A stretch of 53,115 nt of DNA from HGM05190 sp964394205 (GTDB lineage: Bacteria > Bacteroidota > Bacteroidia > Bacteroidales > Muribaculaceae): the NCBI GenBank assembly GCA_964394205.1, contig CAYMVS010000010.1:1-53115 (forward strand), given 5' to 3'. How positions within the stretch are numbered: position 1 is the stretch's first letter; the number at the start of each line of letters is the position of its first letter. The notes under the pieces are model-generated. The model ran no database searches. It saw nothing but the letters and a program-made list of their open reading frames with translations, and was not told where the DNA came from. Made by a program: the position numbers and the translations under genes. This document shows, one piece after another, positions 1 through 8,173 of the stretch.

Positions 1-130
1 ACCATAACATCGCCTCTCGCGAGGCTCCATGTCTACTATTATCCGGCAGTCCCCATGCTCGCCGAGGCTTCGCCTGGGGTTAGCCATAACCTCGCGCCGC
101 TGGCGCTCTGTCGACACAGGCACTCTGTCG
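1..130. repeat. hairpin-rich intergenic DNA
   Basis: No credible gene is seen here. The stretch holds several short palindromes close together: CTCGCGAG near 16-23, GAGGC-TTCG-GCCT-like pairing near 64-80, and a perfect GCGCC-GCT-GGCGC around 93-105. GTCGACA motifs repeat nearby. This pattern resembles interspersed palindromic (REP-like) repeats rather than coding sequence. The only open frame across it (55-261) has no recognisable protein features. Confidence 0.35.
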
Positions 131-233
131 ATGCCGGTGCAGATCGACAGACCAGGGCCCGATTGTCGCCCCTAATGGACCTCATCGAGGCCCAAATACG
201 AATGTTGAACGGTACACACAGCCTCGGTCATGA

Positions 234-368
234 GGTGTTAAAGATATTAATGGCATTATAGGACATGAAGGCTCTGGCTTTGACAAATGGTGGAATCAGA
301 AGCCAATTGAAATATCCGAAATATCCAATGGGTGGGGTGAAGGTTTTTTGGTGAAGGTTTTTTGGTGA
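234..368 (+). pseudogene. possible 3' remnant of a gene
   Basis: A short open frame follows a stop at 231-233 and ends at TGA 366-368. It encodes about 44 residues including GHEGSGFDKWWNQ and ISNGWGEGF, which look protein-like and are much more AT-rich than the DNA before them. There is no start codon in a suitable place. The end of the frame runs through a 14-bp tandem repeat. It may be the tail of a decayed gene. I do not recognise the family, and chance cannot be excluded. Confidence 0.2.
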
Positions 369-370
369 AA
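336..370 (+). repeat. 14-bp tandem repeat, about 2.4 copies
   Basis: The unit GGTGAAGGTTTTTT occurs at 336-349 and 350-363, followed by a partial third copy at 364-370. It lies in the otherwise empty stretch upstream of pdxA. Apart from the hairpins, this repeat and the possible remnant, I see nothing definite between 1 and 500. Confidence 0.8.
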
Positions 371-500
371 GTGGGGGCGGGTATGAAAAAAATTGCTAAT
401 TTAGCGGTTTATTATGACTGACGCGGTCGTCGGCCCCCGGCGGGGCTGTCGTTGTCGTTGTGTTTTATGTCTTTTTAAACCAATAATTATCTCATTTAAA

Positions 501-1595
501 ATGAGTTCTGATAAAAAACTGCGCGTGGGTATCACCCACGGCGACATTAACGGTGTTGGCTATGAGGTGATTCTCAAGGCTCTCGAGGATGCCCGCATCA
601 CCGAGCTTTGCATCCCGATTGTGTATGGGTCGGGCAAGATTGCATCGTTCTACCGCAAGGCGATGAATCTCCAGCCTGTCAATTTTCAAACTATCCATAG
701 CGCCGAGCAGGCTGTCGACGACCATATCTATATGATAAATGTGGTTGCCGAAGACACTAAGGTGGAGCCGGGCGAGTCGACACAGACCGCCGGCGAGGCC
801 TCGTTTGCCGCTCTTGAGAGCGCGGTGTCCGACCTCACCCACGGGCTTATCGATGTGTTGGTGACGGCTCCCATCAACAAGCACAATATCCACAGCGACA
901 CGTTCACCTTTCCGGGCCATACGGAGTATCTGGAGTCGTCGGTTGGCGATGGCGCCAAGGCGCTCATGATATTGTGCAACGAAAACATGCGTGTGGCTTT
1001 GGCAACTACCCATCTGCCGGTTGGCCGCATTGCCGAGGCTTTGTCTAAGGAGCTGATTGTGGAGAAGTTAAAGATATTCAACCAGTCGCTCAAACGCGAT
1101 TTCAGGGTTCACTCGCCGCGAGTTGCCGTGTTGGCGCTCAACCCTCATGCCGGCGACAACTCGCTGATTGGCAGCGAGGAGCAGGATATAATCATCCCGG
1201 CCATCGAGCAGGCCTCAAAGGAGGGGGTGCATTGCTATGGGCCGTATGGTGCCGACGGTTTTTTCGGCAGCGGGGCATGGCGTAAGTTTGACGGAGTCCT
1301 GGCGATGTATCACGACCAGGGTCTGGCTCCGTTCAAGCTGTTGGCGATGGACAGCGGTGTGAATTTCACCGCCGGGCTCCCCTATGTGCGCACCTCTCCC
1401 GACCATGGCACGGCCTACGATATCGCCGGCCGGGGCGAGGCCTCGCCGACATCGCTGCGCGAGGCTATCTATGCCGCCATCGACATTTACCGCCACCGCG
1501 AGAGTTATGATGCCGCCCATGCCAACCCTCTGCGCAAGCAGTTTGTCGAGCGTCGGCGCGACGATGTGAAACTTGACTTAACAAAAGAGGAATGA
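501..1595 (+). CDS. pdxA: 4-hydroxythreonine-4-phosphate dehydrogenase
   Basis: PdxA oxidises 4-phosphohydroxy-L-threonine in the DXP-dependent pyridoxal phosphate pathway, in the cytoplasm. The 364-aa protein shows the family's metal ligands in order: THLPVG (H171), NPHAGD (H215) and YHDQGLAPFK (H271), plus GHTEYL near 139. The reading frame is open upstream to 414, but the extra 29 residues are arginine/cysteine-rich and unlike PdxA, so I start at ATG 501, which gives the usual PdxA N-terminus. It overlaps the next gene by four bases (ATGA at 1592), so it is probably translated together with the lipid-type genes that follow. Confidence 0.95.
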   Translation: MSSDKKLRVGITHGDINGVGYEVILKALEDARITELCIPIVYGSGKIASFYRKAMNLQPVNFQTIHSAEQAVDDHIYMINVVAEDTKVEPGESTQTAGEASFAALESAVSDLTHGLIDVLVTAPINKHNIHSDTFTFPGHTEYLESSVGDGAKALMILCNENMRVALATTHLPVGRIAEALSKELIVEKLKIFNQSLKRDFRVHSPRVAVLALNPHAGDNSLIGSEEQDIIIPAIEQASKEGVHCYGPYGADGFFGSGAWRKFDGVLAMYHDQGLAPFKLLAMDSGVNFTAGLPYVRTSPDHGTAYDIAGRGEASPTSLREAIYAAIDIYRHRESYDAAHANPLRKQFVERRRDDVKLDLTKEE

Positions 1596-2290
1596 ACTAT
1601 GCGATAATAGCCGCCGGCGAGGGCTCGCGCCTGGTGCAGGAGGGGGTTCAATACCCCAAGCCGTTGGTGCGACTCAACGGCACGCCGATGATCAAGCGGC
1701 TTATAGACATTTTTATGGCGTGCAATCCCACGTCGCTCAGCATCATTGTCAACGAGCAGATGACGGCCGTCAGGGAGTATCTTGAGGGTCTGACGCTGCC
1801 TGTGCCACTGCGTCTGGTGGTCAAGTCGACCCCAAGCTCGATGCATAGCTTTTGGGAGGTGAGCCGAGGTTTCGGAGATGGTAAGTTCTGCCTGACGACA
1901 GTCGACACCATCTTCCGCGAGGCCGACTTCCGTTGCTACATCGAGGCGTTTGAGGCCGACGACACGGCCGACGGCTACATGGCGGTGACCCCGTTTATCG
2001 ACGACGAGAAACCGCTTTATGTCGATGTCGACCGGCAGATGGATATCACCGGTTTCAGAGACCGGCCGTGGGATGGGGCCCGTTACATCTCGGGGGGCAT
2101 CTACGGGCTGACAGCGCCCGCCCTGGAGGTGCTCGACGAGTGCATGCGGCAGGGGGTCTCGCGCATGCGCAACTATCAGCGGGCGCTTGTCGAGCGCGGG
2201 CTGCGCCTGCGGGCCTATCCCCTCGACAAGATTGTCGACGTTGACCACGCGGGCGATATCGCCACTGCCGAGGCTTTTATAAACAGCTAA
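1592..2290 (+). CDS. NTP-transferase family nucleotidyltransferase
   Basis: This 232-aa cytoplasmic enzyme has the nucleotidyltransferase signature at its N-terminus: AIIAAGEGSRL, then PKPLVRLNGTPMI, with TTVD as the likely metal-binding segment near residue 105. Such enzymes join a nucleoside monophosphate to a sugar or polyol phosphate. The substrate cannot be read from the sequence. Lying two genes upstream of a CDP-alcohol phosphatidyltransferase, it could make the CDP-activated head group used there (inference). Start codon overlaps the pdxA stop; the next gene begins 15 bases after its own stop. Confidence 0.85.
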   Translation: MNYAIIAAGEGSRLVQEGVQYPKPLVRLNGTPMIKRLIDIFMACNPTSLSIIVNEQMTAVREYLEGLTLPVPLRLVVKSTPSSMHSFWEVSRGFGDGKFCLTTVDTIFREADFRCYIEAFEADDTADGYMAVTPFIDDEKPLYVDVDRQMDITGFRDRPWDGARYISGGIYGLTAPALEVLDECMRQGVSRMRNYQRALVERGLRLRAYPLDKIVDVDHAGDIATAEAFINS

Positions 2291-2305
2291 ACACCAATCA
2301 AGTAT

Positions 2306-3172
2306 ATGTCACAGATTAAAATCGCCGGCGTGATGAGAGCCGGCGCTTATTCACCCAATCATATAGGCAACGATGCTGCCATCTTCAATGCCGCCTGCGA
2401 GCAGCTGCGCAAGCGTGGCTGTGAGGTGAAAATCTACTCGGAGGAGGATCTCATAGCGGGTCGTGTCACCGAGCGCATCGTGATGAACATGTGCCGCGAG
2501 CAGCGCTCCATCATCAAACTTCAGCAGATGGAAGACGAGGGGGCCTTGGTGATCAACTCGGGCTATGGCATTGAAAACTGCACGCGCGAGCGCATGACGC
2601 GCATCCTGATAGGCAGCAACATCCCTTACCCCGAGAGCCTGATCGTCAACACCAACGAGGGCATCAGGGACCGCCTGGTCAAGCAAGGGTTCAGCCAGGC
2701 ATGGATAAAGCGCGGCGACTTTCACGCCATGCACAAGGAGGACGTGAGCTATGTGCGCCACCCCGAGGAGGCTCAGGAGGTGCTTCAGGAATATTTCCTG
2801 CGCGGCATCAACCGCGCCGTCATCAACCGCCATCTTGTCGGCGACCTGATCAAATTCTACGGCGTCCGAGGCACCGACTTTTTCTACTGGTTTTACCCCT
2901 TTGACGAGGGTCACAGCAAGTATGGCCACGAGGCTATCAACGGCAAGAGCCAGGGATTGGCCTTTGACCATGAGCGACTTAAGGAGATATGCCGGGCTGC
3001 CGGCGAGGTGCTCGACGTTTGCATCTATGGCGGCGACTGCATCATCTCGCCTGCCGGCGACATCGCTATCATCGACTTCAACGACTGGCCAAGCTTTGCC
3101 CCCTGCAGGGCCGAGGCCGCGCCCCATATCGCCAAATGTGTTCTCAACGCTATAAAAGGATGGATCAAATGA
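2306..3172 (+). CDS. ATP-grasp domain protein
   Basis: A 288-aa protein that looks like a RimK/glutathione-synthetase type ATP-grasp enzyme: a Rossmann-like N-terminal part, a middle lobe with AWIKRGDFHAMH, and a C-terminal metal-binding segment AIIDFNDWPSF (D and N ligands). ATP-grasp enzymes form an amide, ester or thioester bond through an acyl-phosphate, or phosphorylate a substrate. The substrate here is unknown. Its position between a nucleotidyltransferase and a CDP-alcohol phosphatidyltransferase suggests work on a lipid head group. Its stop overlaps the next start (ATGA at 3169). Confidence 0.75.
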   Translation: MSQIKIAGVMRAGAYSPNHIGNDAAIFNAACEQLRKRGCEVKIYSEEDLIAGRVTERIVMNMCREQRSIIKLQQMEDEGALVINSGYGIENCTRERMTRILIGSNIPYPESLIVNTNEGIRDRLVKQGFSQAWIKRGDFHAMHKEDVSYVRHPEEAQEVLQEYFLRGINRAVINRHLVGDLIKFYGVRGTDFFYWFYPFDEGHSKYGHEAINGKSQGLAFDHERLKEICRAAGEVLDVCIYGGDCIISPAGDIAIIDFNDWPSFAPCRAEAAPHIAKCVLNAIKGWIK

Positions 3173-4110
3173 GCAATTCAGAGTCACAGTCGGGCTATCG
3201 GGCGACCCTCAAGTCGATGGACACCGAGGAACACATCGACCTCGCTTTCTACCGCCCCATAGGCTATGCCTGGGCCTGCCTGGCCAAAAAACTCGGGGTC
3301 AGCCCCAATGCAATCACCATCGCCTCGATCTTCTTGGGCGTGGGAGCAGGCATCCTGTTTTATTACAACGATTTGTGGATTAATGTGATTGGCATGTTGC
3401 TGCTGGTCTGGGCCAACTCGTTTGACAGCGCCGACGGCCAGTTGGCGCGCATGACCAAGCAATACTCGCGCCTGGGGCGCATCCTTGATGGCCTGAGCGG
3501 CGACTTCTGGTTTGTCACCATCTATGTTGCCATCTGCCTGCGCGAGAATGTGACCTCACCCTTCTTCATGGAGCGTCCGTGGCTCATCTGGGTCATCGCG
3601 GTGCTGACCGGCATCTGCCATGCCAAGCAAGCCGCCATGGCCGACTATTACCGTCAGTTTCATCTCTATTTCCTTAAAGGAGAGGAGGGTAGTGAGCTTG
3701 AAAACGCCGGTGAGCTCAAGCGCAAATTGGGCGAGCTGACATGGAGCCACGACTTCTGGAAGAAACTGACTCTCACGTTCTATACCAACTACACCATTCA
3801 GCAGGAGGGGACCACGCGCGCCATGCAGGGCCTCAGGCGCGAGCTCAAGCGCCGTTTTCCCGACGGGCGTATCCCGGCGTCGTTCCGCGATGCTTTCCGT
3901 GCCAAGAGCCTGCCGCTGATGAAGTACACCAACATCCTGTCGTTCAACTGGCGAACCATCGCCCTGTTCACCTCGCTGCTGCTGAAGATGCCCTGGCTCT
4001 ATTTTGCCTTCGAGCTGACGGTGCTCAACGCGCTGCTGGTGATGATGATAGTGAGACATGAGCGTTTTTGCAAACGATTTACAGCCGAGTTGAAAGATGG
4101 TAAATACTGA
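3169..4110 (+). CDS. CDP-alcohol phosphatidyltransferase family protein
   Basis: A 313-aa multi-pass membrane enzyme. Residues 86-112 carry the family's active site, DSADGQLAR followed by G103 and D107. These enzymes displace CMP from a CDP-linked lipid or alcohol to form a phosphodiester, as in phosphatidylinositol-phosphate synthesis. One oddity: the final aspartate is D112, four residues after D107 instead of the usual three (DGLSGD). Hydrophobic segments lie near 45-80, 112-140 and 265-300. I chose ATG 3169, which overlaps the ATP-grasp stop and has AAAGGA eight bases upstream; ATG 3160 is an alternative. Confidence 0.88.
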   Translation: MSNSESQSGYRATLKSMDTEEHIDLAFYRPIGYAWACLAKKLGVSPNAITIASIFLGVGAGILFYYNDLWINVIGMLLLVWANSFDSADGQLARMTKQYSRLGRILDGLSGDFWFVTIYVAICLRENVTSPFFMERPWLIWVIAVLTGICHAKQAAMADYYRQFHLYFLKGEEGSELENAGELKRKLGELTWSHDFWKKLTLTFYTNYTIQQEGTTRAMQGLRRELKRRFPDGRIPASFRDAFRAKSLPLMKYTNILSFNWRTIALFTSLLLKMPWLYFAFELTVLNALLVMMIVRHERFCKRFTAELKDGKY

Positions 4111-4804
4111 TATAAAAGGAATTATATTTGACTACGGCGGCACCATCGACAGCCGTGGCGACCACTGGAGCGAGGTCATCTATGATGGCTATATCGCTGC
4201 CGGGCTCGAGATTGACAAAGAAACCTTCCGCGAGGCCTACGTCCATGCCGAGCGCGAGCTTGCCCGGACACGCCACATATTGCCGGGCGACAATTTTCTG
4301 GTCCTTCTCCAAAAGAAGATGGATATCGAGCTTGAGTGGCTTGTCGACCGTGGCTTTGTCGCGCCCGATGTCGCCCGCGACAAGGGGCCTGAGATCGCGC
4401 GTTATTGCTATGACCACGCGCGCCGCTGCATCGAGGGGGCGCGCCCCGTGCTCGAGCATCTTGCCGCGCGTTACCCGATGGTGCTTGTGAGCAATTTTTA
4501 CGGCAATGTCGACGAGGTGTTGCGCGACTTTGACCTGCGCCGCTATTTTCAGGGGGTGATAGAGAGTGCCGTGGTTGGTGTGCGCAAGCCCGACCCGCGC
4601 ATCTTCACTCTCGGAGTCGTTGCCCTCGGTCTTGAGCCGGGGCAGGTGCTGGTGGTAGGCGACAGCCTGCGCAAGGATATCCTGCCGGCACGCTCGATAG
4701 GGTGTGCCACCGCCTGGATCAAGGGGAAAGGGTGGACGGCCAATGAGGATGCCGCGACCGACCCTTCACAGATTGATAGCCTCGATGCCCTGCTCGCGCT
4801 ATGA
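4097..4804 (+). CDS. HAD-superfamily hydrolase
   Basis: A 235-aa cytoplasmic haloacid-dehalogenase fold protein, probably a phosphatase. Motif I is FDYGGTID (D12), motif II VSNFYG, motif III RKPDPRIF and motif IV VVGDSLRKD. The residue two after the nucleophile, usually an acid-base aspartate in phosphatases, is glycine (G14), so the catalytic chemistry may differ or the subfamily may use another acid. It overlaps the phosphatidyltransferase by 14 bases and lpxB by four, so it belongs to the same operon and may dephosphorylate the lipid head group or its precursor (inference). Confidence 0.85.
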   Translation: MVNTDIKGIIFDYGGTIDSRGDHWSEVIYDGYIAAGLEIDKETFREAYVHAERELARTRHILPGDNFLVLLQKKMDIELEWLVDRGFVAPDVARDKGPEIARYCYDHARRCIEGARPVLEHLAARYPMVLVSNFYGNVDEVLRDFDLRRYFQGVIESAVVGVRKPDPRIFTLGVVALGLEPGQVLVVGDSLRKDILPARSIGCATAWIKGKGWTANEDAATDPSQIDSLDALLAL

Positions 4805-5925
4805 GACGCATCTTCTTGTCGGCCGGAGAGGCCTCGGGCGACCTCCATGGCGCCGAGCTTATAAAGCAGCTGAGGGAACAGTCGCCCGATGAGCTGAAAA
4901 TCACCTTTTTGGGTGGTGACAAGATGAGTGAGGCCGCCGGGGTGAAACCGTTGATACACTACCGGCAGATGGCTTACATGGGCTTTGGCGAGGTGTTGCG
5001 CCATCTACCTCAGGTGCTCGGCAACCTCAGGCAGGCGCGCCGGGCCATCGCCGATGAGCGCCCCGATGCCGTCGTGTTGATCGACTACCCCTCTTTCAAC
5101 CTCAAGCTTGCCCGGCAGGCAGTTAGTATGGGCATCCCGGTTTTTTATTACATCCCGCCCAAAGTGTGGGCCTGGAAGGAATATCGCGTCAGGCAACTGC
5201 GCCGTCTGACCACCGCCATCTACTGTCTGCTCCCCTTCGAGCCGTCGTTCTATGAGCGCCACGGCCTGGGGCAGGCCCTCTATGCCGGCAACCCCTCGCG
5301 GGAGGAGATTGACCGGGCGCTCGGCCGCATGGGCACCCGCGCTGAGTTTGTCTCACGCCACGAGTTGACCGGCCGCCCCATACTGGCATTGGTTCCCGGC
5401 AGCCGTGTCAGCGAGATAAAGAGCAATCTGCCCGTCATGACCGCCGTTGCCTCGCGCCACCGCGACCTGCAGGCGGTTGTCGCCGGTGCCCCCGGCATCG
5501 ACCGCAGCCTGTATCGCTCGATAACCACCCTGCCGGTGATCGACAATGACACCCTCGAGCTTATGCGCCATGCCCGGGCGGCCCTTGTCACCTCGGGAAC
5601 AGCCTCGCTCGAGGCGGCTCTTGTGGGGGTGCCTCAGGTGGTGCTCTACCGTCACAACGGCTCGCGGCTGTTTTACAATCTGTTCAGACATATCCTCAAG
5701 GTGAAACACGTGTCGCTGCCCAACCTTATTGTCGGGCGCACCATCGTGCCCGAGATGCTGCTTCATCACTGCAATGCGGCCGAGGTTGACCGCGAGCTGA
5801 CCGCCATCCTCTCCGACGGCGAGGCCCGCCGGGCGCAGGAGCAGGGGTACCGCCAGATGAGGGCGCGCCTGGGAGATGACAGCATGGCTGCCACAGCCGC
5901 CGGCCACATCCTCGCCCACATGTAG
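4801..5925 (+). CDS. lpxB: lipid-A-disaccharide synthase
   Basis: LpxB condenses UDP-2,3-diacylglucosamine with lipid X to make the lipid A disaccharide at the inner face of the cytoplasmic membrane. The 374-aa length is normal. The signature GEASGDLHGA is at residues 8-17, with VVLIDYPSFNLKLA, YYIPPKVWAWKEYRV, LALVPGSRVSEI and a GT-B donor site VTSGTASLEAAL. It is the last gene of the coupled pdxA-lpxB operon, which ties that operon to envelope lipid synthesis. A gap of about 130 bases with a new promoter follows. Confidence 0.97.
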   Translation: MRRIFLSAGEASGDLHGAELIKQLREQSPDELKITFLGGDKMSEAAGVKPLIHYRQMAYMGFGEVLRHLPQVLGNLRQARRAIADERPDAVVLIDYPSFNLKLARQAVSMGIPVFYYIPPKVWAWKEYRVRQLRRLTTAIYCLLPFEPSFYERHGLGQALYAGNPSREEIDRALGRMGTRAEFVSRHELTGRPILALVPGSRVSEIKSNLPVMTAVASRHRDLQAVVAGAPGIDRSLYRSITTLPVIDNDTLELMRHARAALVTSGTASLEAALVGVPQVVLYRHNGSRLFYNLFRHILKVKHVSLPNLIVGRTIVPEMLLHHCNAAEVDRELTAILSDGEARRAQEQGYRQMRARLGDDSMAATAAGHILAHM

Positions 5926-6017
5926 CATGTCAACGCCCACCCGGCGATTATACATTTTTTCACATTCTTTTAAATTTTCTTTTAACATAGATGGGGTGAA
6001 ATGTGCCGATAAGTCAC

Positions 6018-6025
6018 TATCTTTG
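6018..6025 (+). promoter_or_regulatory. -7 element of a Bacteroidetes promoter
   Basis: TATCTTTG matches the TAnnTTTG consensus exactly and lies 31 bases before ATG 6057. No good TTTG is seen at the -33 position. It likely starts a transcript for the membrane protein gene and possibly the genes after it. Confidence 0.6.
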
Positions 6026-6056
6026 CAAATAATTACATGCTTTTTTCAGGAAAGAT

Positions 6057-8153
6057 ATGAGTCAATACAACTATATAAGAGTGTCATTGTATGGCCAGTT
6101 TGGCGACGAGTTGCGCACGGCCATGCGTTTCCCCACACCCGCGCCCGGGGTTCAGCCCGAGAAGCTGACGGTTTTCAATCCCACCAAGGTGCTTGAACAG
6201 TTTAACAACGCCCGCGAGTGCTATGCCCTGTGGAACACGGCGGCGGGATGTTACTACGGCCTGGTGACACGCAATCCGCTTGACCCGGGCAGCGCGGCGA
6301 TGTTGCTGTCGTTGCTTGTGCCTCATGGCGTTATCCTCTCGGGGCGCCAGGTGATCTCGGCTCTCGGCGGCCTGCGCAAGACCCTTGTTGAAGATTCAAA
6401 CTACAGCGATGAGGCGGTTATCAAGGTGTTTCACAACGCCGGGCTGCCCGAGCATGTGACCCCCATCGCCGAGCTGCGCGAGCGTGAGAACCAGATGCTT
6501 CTCCCGGTCGAGAGCCAGCCCAAAGGCACCGGCTACCGCATCTATGCCAACGGCCATGAGCTCGACACCATCCTCTCGTTCCCCTATCAGGAGGAGAGCC
6601 GCATCTATCGCCGCGTGCTCGTTGTCGCCGCCACCACCTCGCTCAAGCCCGACGCCAAGCTCGCCCAGCTGATGTCACACATCGAGCGTGAATACTGGGT
6701 GGAGTGCCCCCAGGGGGTGACAGCCCAACCAACCTATGCCGCCGAGGGTGAGCGCGTTACGCTCACATTCTCCAAAACCGGTTTCAACACCTGCAAGCAG
6801 AACATCACCGCCGGCATCCCCTCGCCCTACGCCAAGATCGACGGCGCGCTGATCAAGGTGAAGACACCCGCCGAGAGCGGCATGTCGTTCACCCGTCGCG
6901 TCAAGCTCAATGTGCTCAACGCCAAGGGGGGTGCCGTGCATGGCTATACCATCAGTGTCAACGGCCGCTCCATCAACACCATGGAGCCTTACATCGAGCT
7001 GACCGAGCGCGACATGACCGGCGGCAACAAGGTGCAGATCAACGTTGCCTCCAACAATTTCAAGCCGGTCAAAATCGAGAAAGACCCCTCCGACATGGCC
7101 ACGGCCGAGAGCATCGACATTGTGCTCGAGCCGCTCGAGACAGGCATCCTGCTGCGCCTCGACTTTGGTGAGGGCCGTCTGTTTGAACAGCACATATCGC
7201 TTGAGCGCAACACACCCGAATACAGCCAGTTGCACTCGGGTAACTTCCATGGATTCCGTGCCTACCGCATCACCGGCCAGGGCATGAGCGAGGCCTACAA
7301 TGTCGATGTGCGCTCGGCCGCCAAACCAACGGCCCCGACCTTTGACAACATCTCGGGCAACACCACCGCGACATCGTCAAACGCGGCGGCGAGCGGTCGC
7401 AAGATTCCCGTGTTTGAAAACATCTCGCGCACCGACTCGGCTCCCAAACCGGCCAAAGAGGAACTCAAGCCCGCCAAGGAGGAGAACAAGCAACCCAAAA
7501 CCGAGCCTAAGGAGCCTAAGATACCCGACTATGGCACCGTTGACGACGAGCCCACTCCCAACAACCACAAGACAGGCATCATTATCGGTGTTGTCTGCTC
7601 GGCCATACTGCTTGTGCTGGCGTTGATTTTCTTCCTCCCCACCTCTACCAAAACCGATGAGGCTGAGGATCCCGATATCATCACCGCCGAAAACATCTAT
7701 GTTGACAATGACGGCGTCAATGTGGAGACCGTGGCGGGTCCCGATGCACAGCCGGCTGCCGCGACAACACAACCGGCCGAGCCGGCTCAGGCCCCTGCAG
7801 CCCCGGTGGCCGACGAGATTGCCGACCTTGCCTATCTCAACGGCAACGCCACCTGGCGCGCCTCCGAGCTCAAGACCGACAAATATCGCGCGTTGGTGAC
7901 CGCCATACAAAACGGTGACCTCGAGGCTGTCGCCAACCATGAGTATTTTGCCACCGCCGGCCGCGCCACCAACAGCGAGGCTGTAAAGGTGGCCGAGATG
8001 GCCTGGGATGCCATAGGCACACCCAACGAGGGGGGCAACCGCCGCGCGCTCCAGAAGATGGAGGGCAAGGATGTCGACATCCACGCCCTGTTTTTGGACC
8101 TGTCGCGCCGCCGTCCGAGCAAGCCTAACCCCAACCCGCGCCCCGGCAAGTAA
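6057..8153 (+). CDS. large single-span membrane protein, unknown function
   Basis: A 698-aa protein without a signal peptide. Residues 1-430 form a predicted cytoplasmic region with no motif I recognise. A lysine/glutamate/proline-rich linker (about 450-500) leads to one membrane segment near 505-527 (GIIIGVVCSAILLVLALIFF). A low-complexity alanine/proline stretch and a short C-terminal domain outside follow. The layout (cytoplasmic sensor part, one helix, small outer domain) resembles the kinase and OmpA proteins at 27.5 and 30.8 kb, but I see no sequence relation. The start is ATG 6057 after AGGAAAG; ORF quality and codon use look genuine. Confidence 0.7.
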   Translation: MSQYNYIRVSLYGQFGDELRTAMRFPTPAPGVQPEKLTVFNPTKVLEQFNNARECYALWNTAAGCYYGLVTRNPLDPGSAAMLLSLLVPHGVILSGRQVISALGGLRKTLVEDSNYSDEAVIKVFHNAGLPEHVTPIAELRERENQMLLPVESQPKGTGYRIYANGHELDTILSFPYQEESRIYRRVLVVAATTSLKPDAKLAQLMSHIEREYWVECPQGVTAQPTYAAEGERVTLTFSKTGFNTCKQNITAGIPSPYAKIDGALIKVKTPAESGMSFTRRVKLNVLNAKGGAVHGYTISVNGRSINTMEPYIELTERDMTGGNKVQINVASNNFKPVKIEKDPSDMATAESIDIVLEPLETGILLRLDFGEGRLFEQHISLERNTPEYSQLHSGNFHGFRAYRITGQGMSEAYNVDVRSAAKPTAPTFDNISGNTTATSSNAAASGRKIPVFENISRTDSAPKPAKEELKPAKEENKQPKTEPKEPKIPDYGTVDDEPTPNNHKTGIIIGVVCSAILLVLALIFFLPTSTKTDEAEDPDIITAENIYVDNDGVNVETVAGPDAQPAAATTQPAEPAQAPAAPVADEIADLAYLNGNATWRASELKTDKYRALVTAIQNGDLEAVANHEYFATAGRATNSEAVKVAEMAWDAIGTPNEGGNRRALQKMEGKDVDIHALFLDLSRRRPSKPNPNPRPGK

Positions 8154-8173
8154 CATCCTCAGACCAAACCGCC

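Noticed and set aside
55..261. Open frame of 68 codons at the left edge
   Set aside because: It crosses palindromic repeats and has no recognisable protein features or promoter.
336..370. CRISPR-like tandem repeat
   Set aside because: Only 2.4 copies of 14 bp without spacers; a simple tandem duplication.
501..5925. Complete inositol-lipid locus
   Set aside because: No myo-inositol-phosphate synthase gene is in the operon or window, so the head group cannot be assigned.
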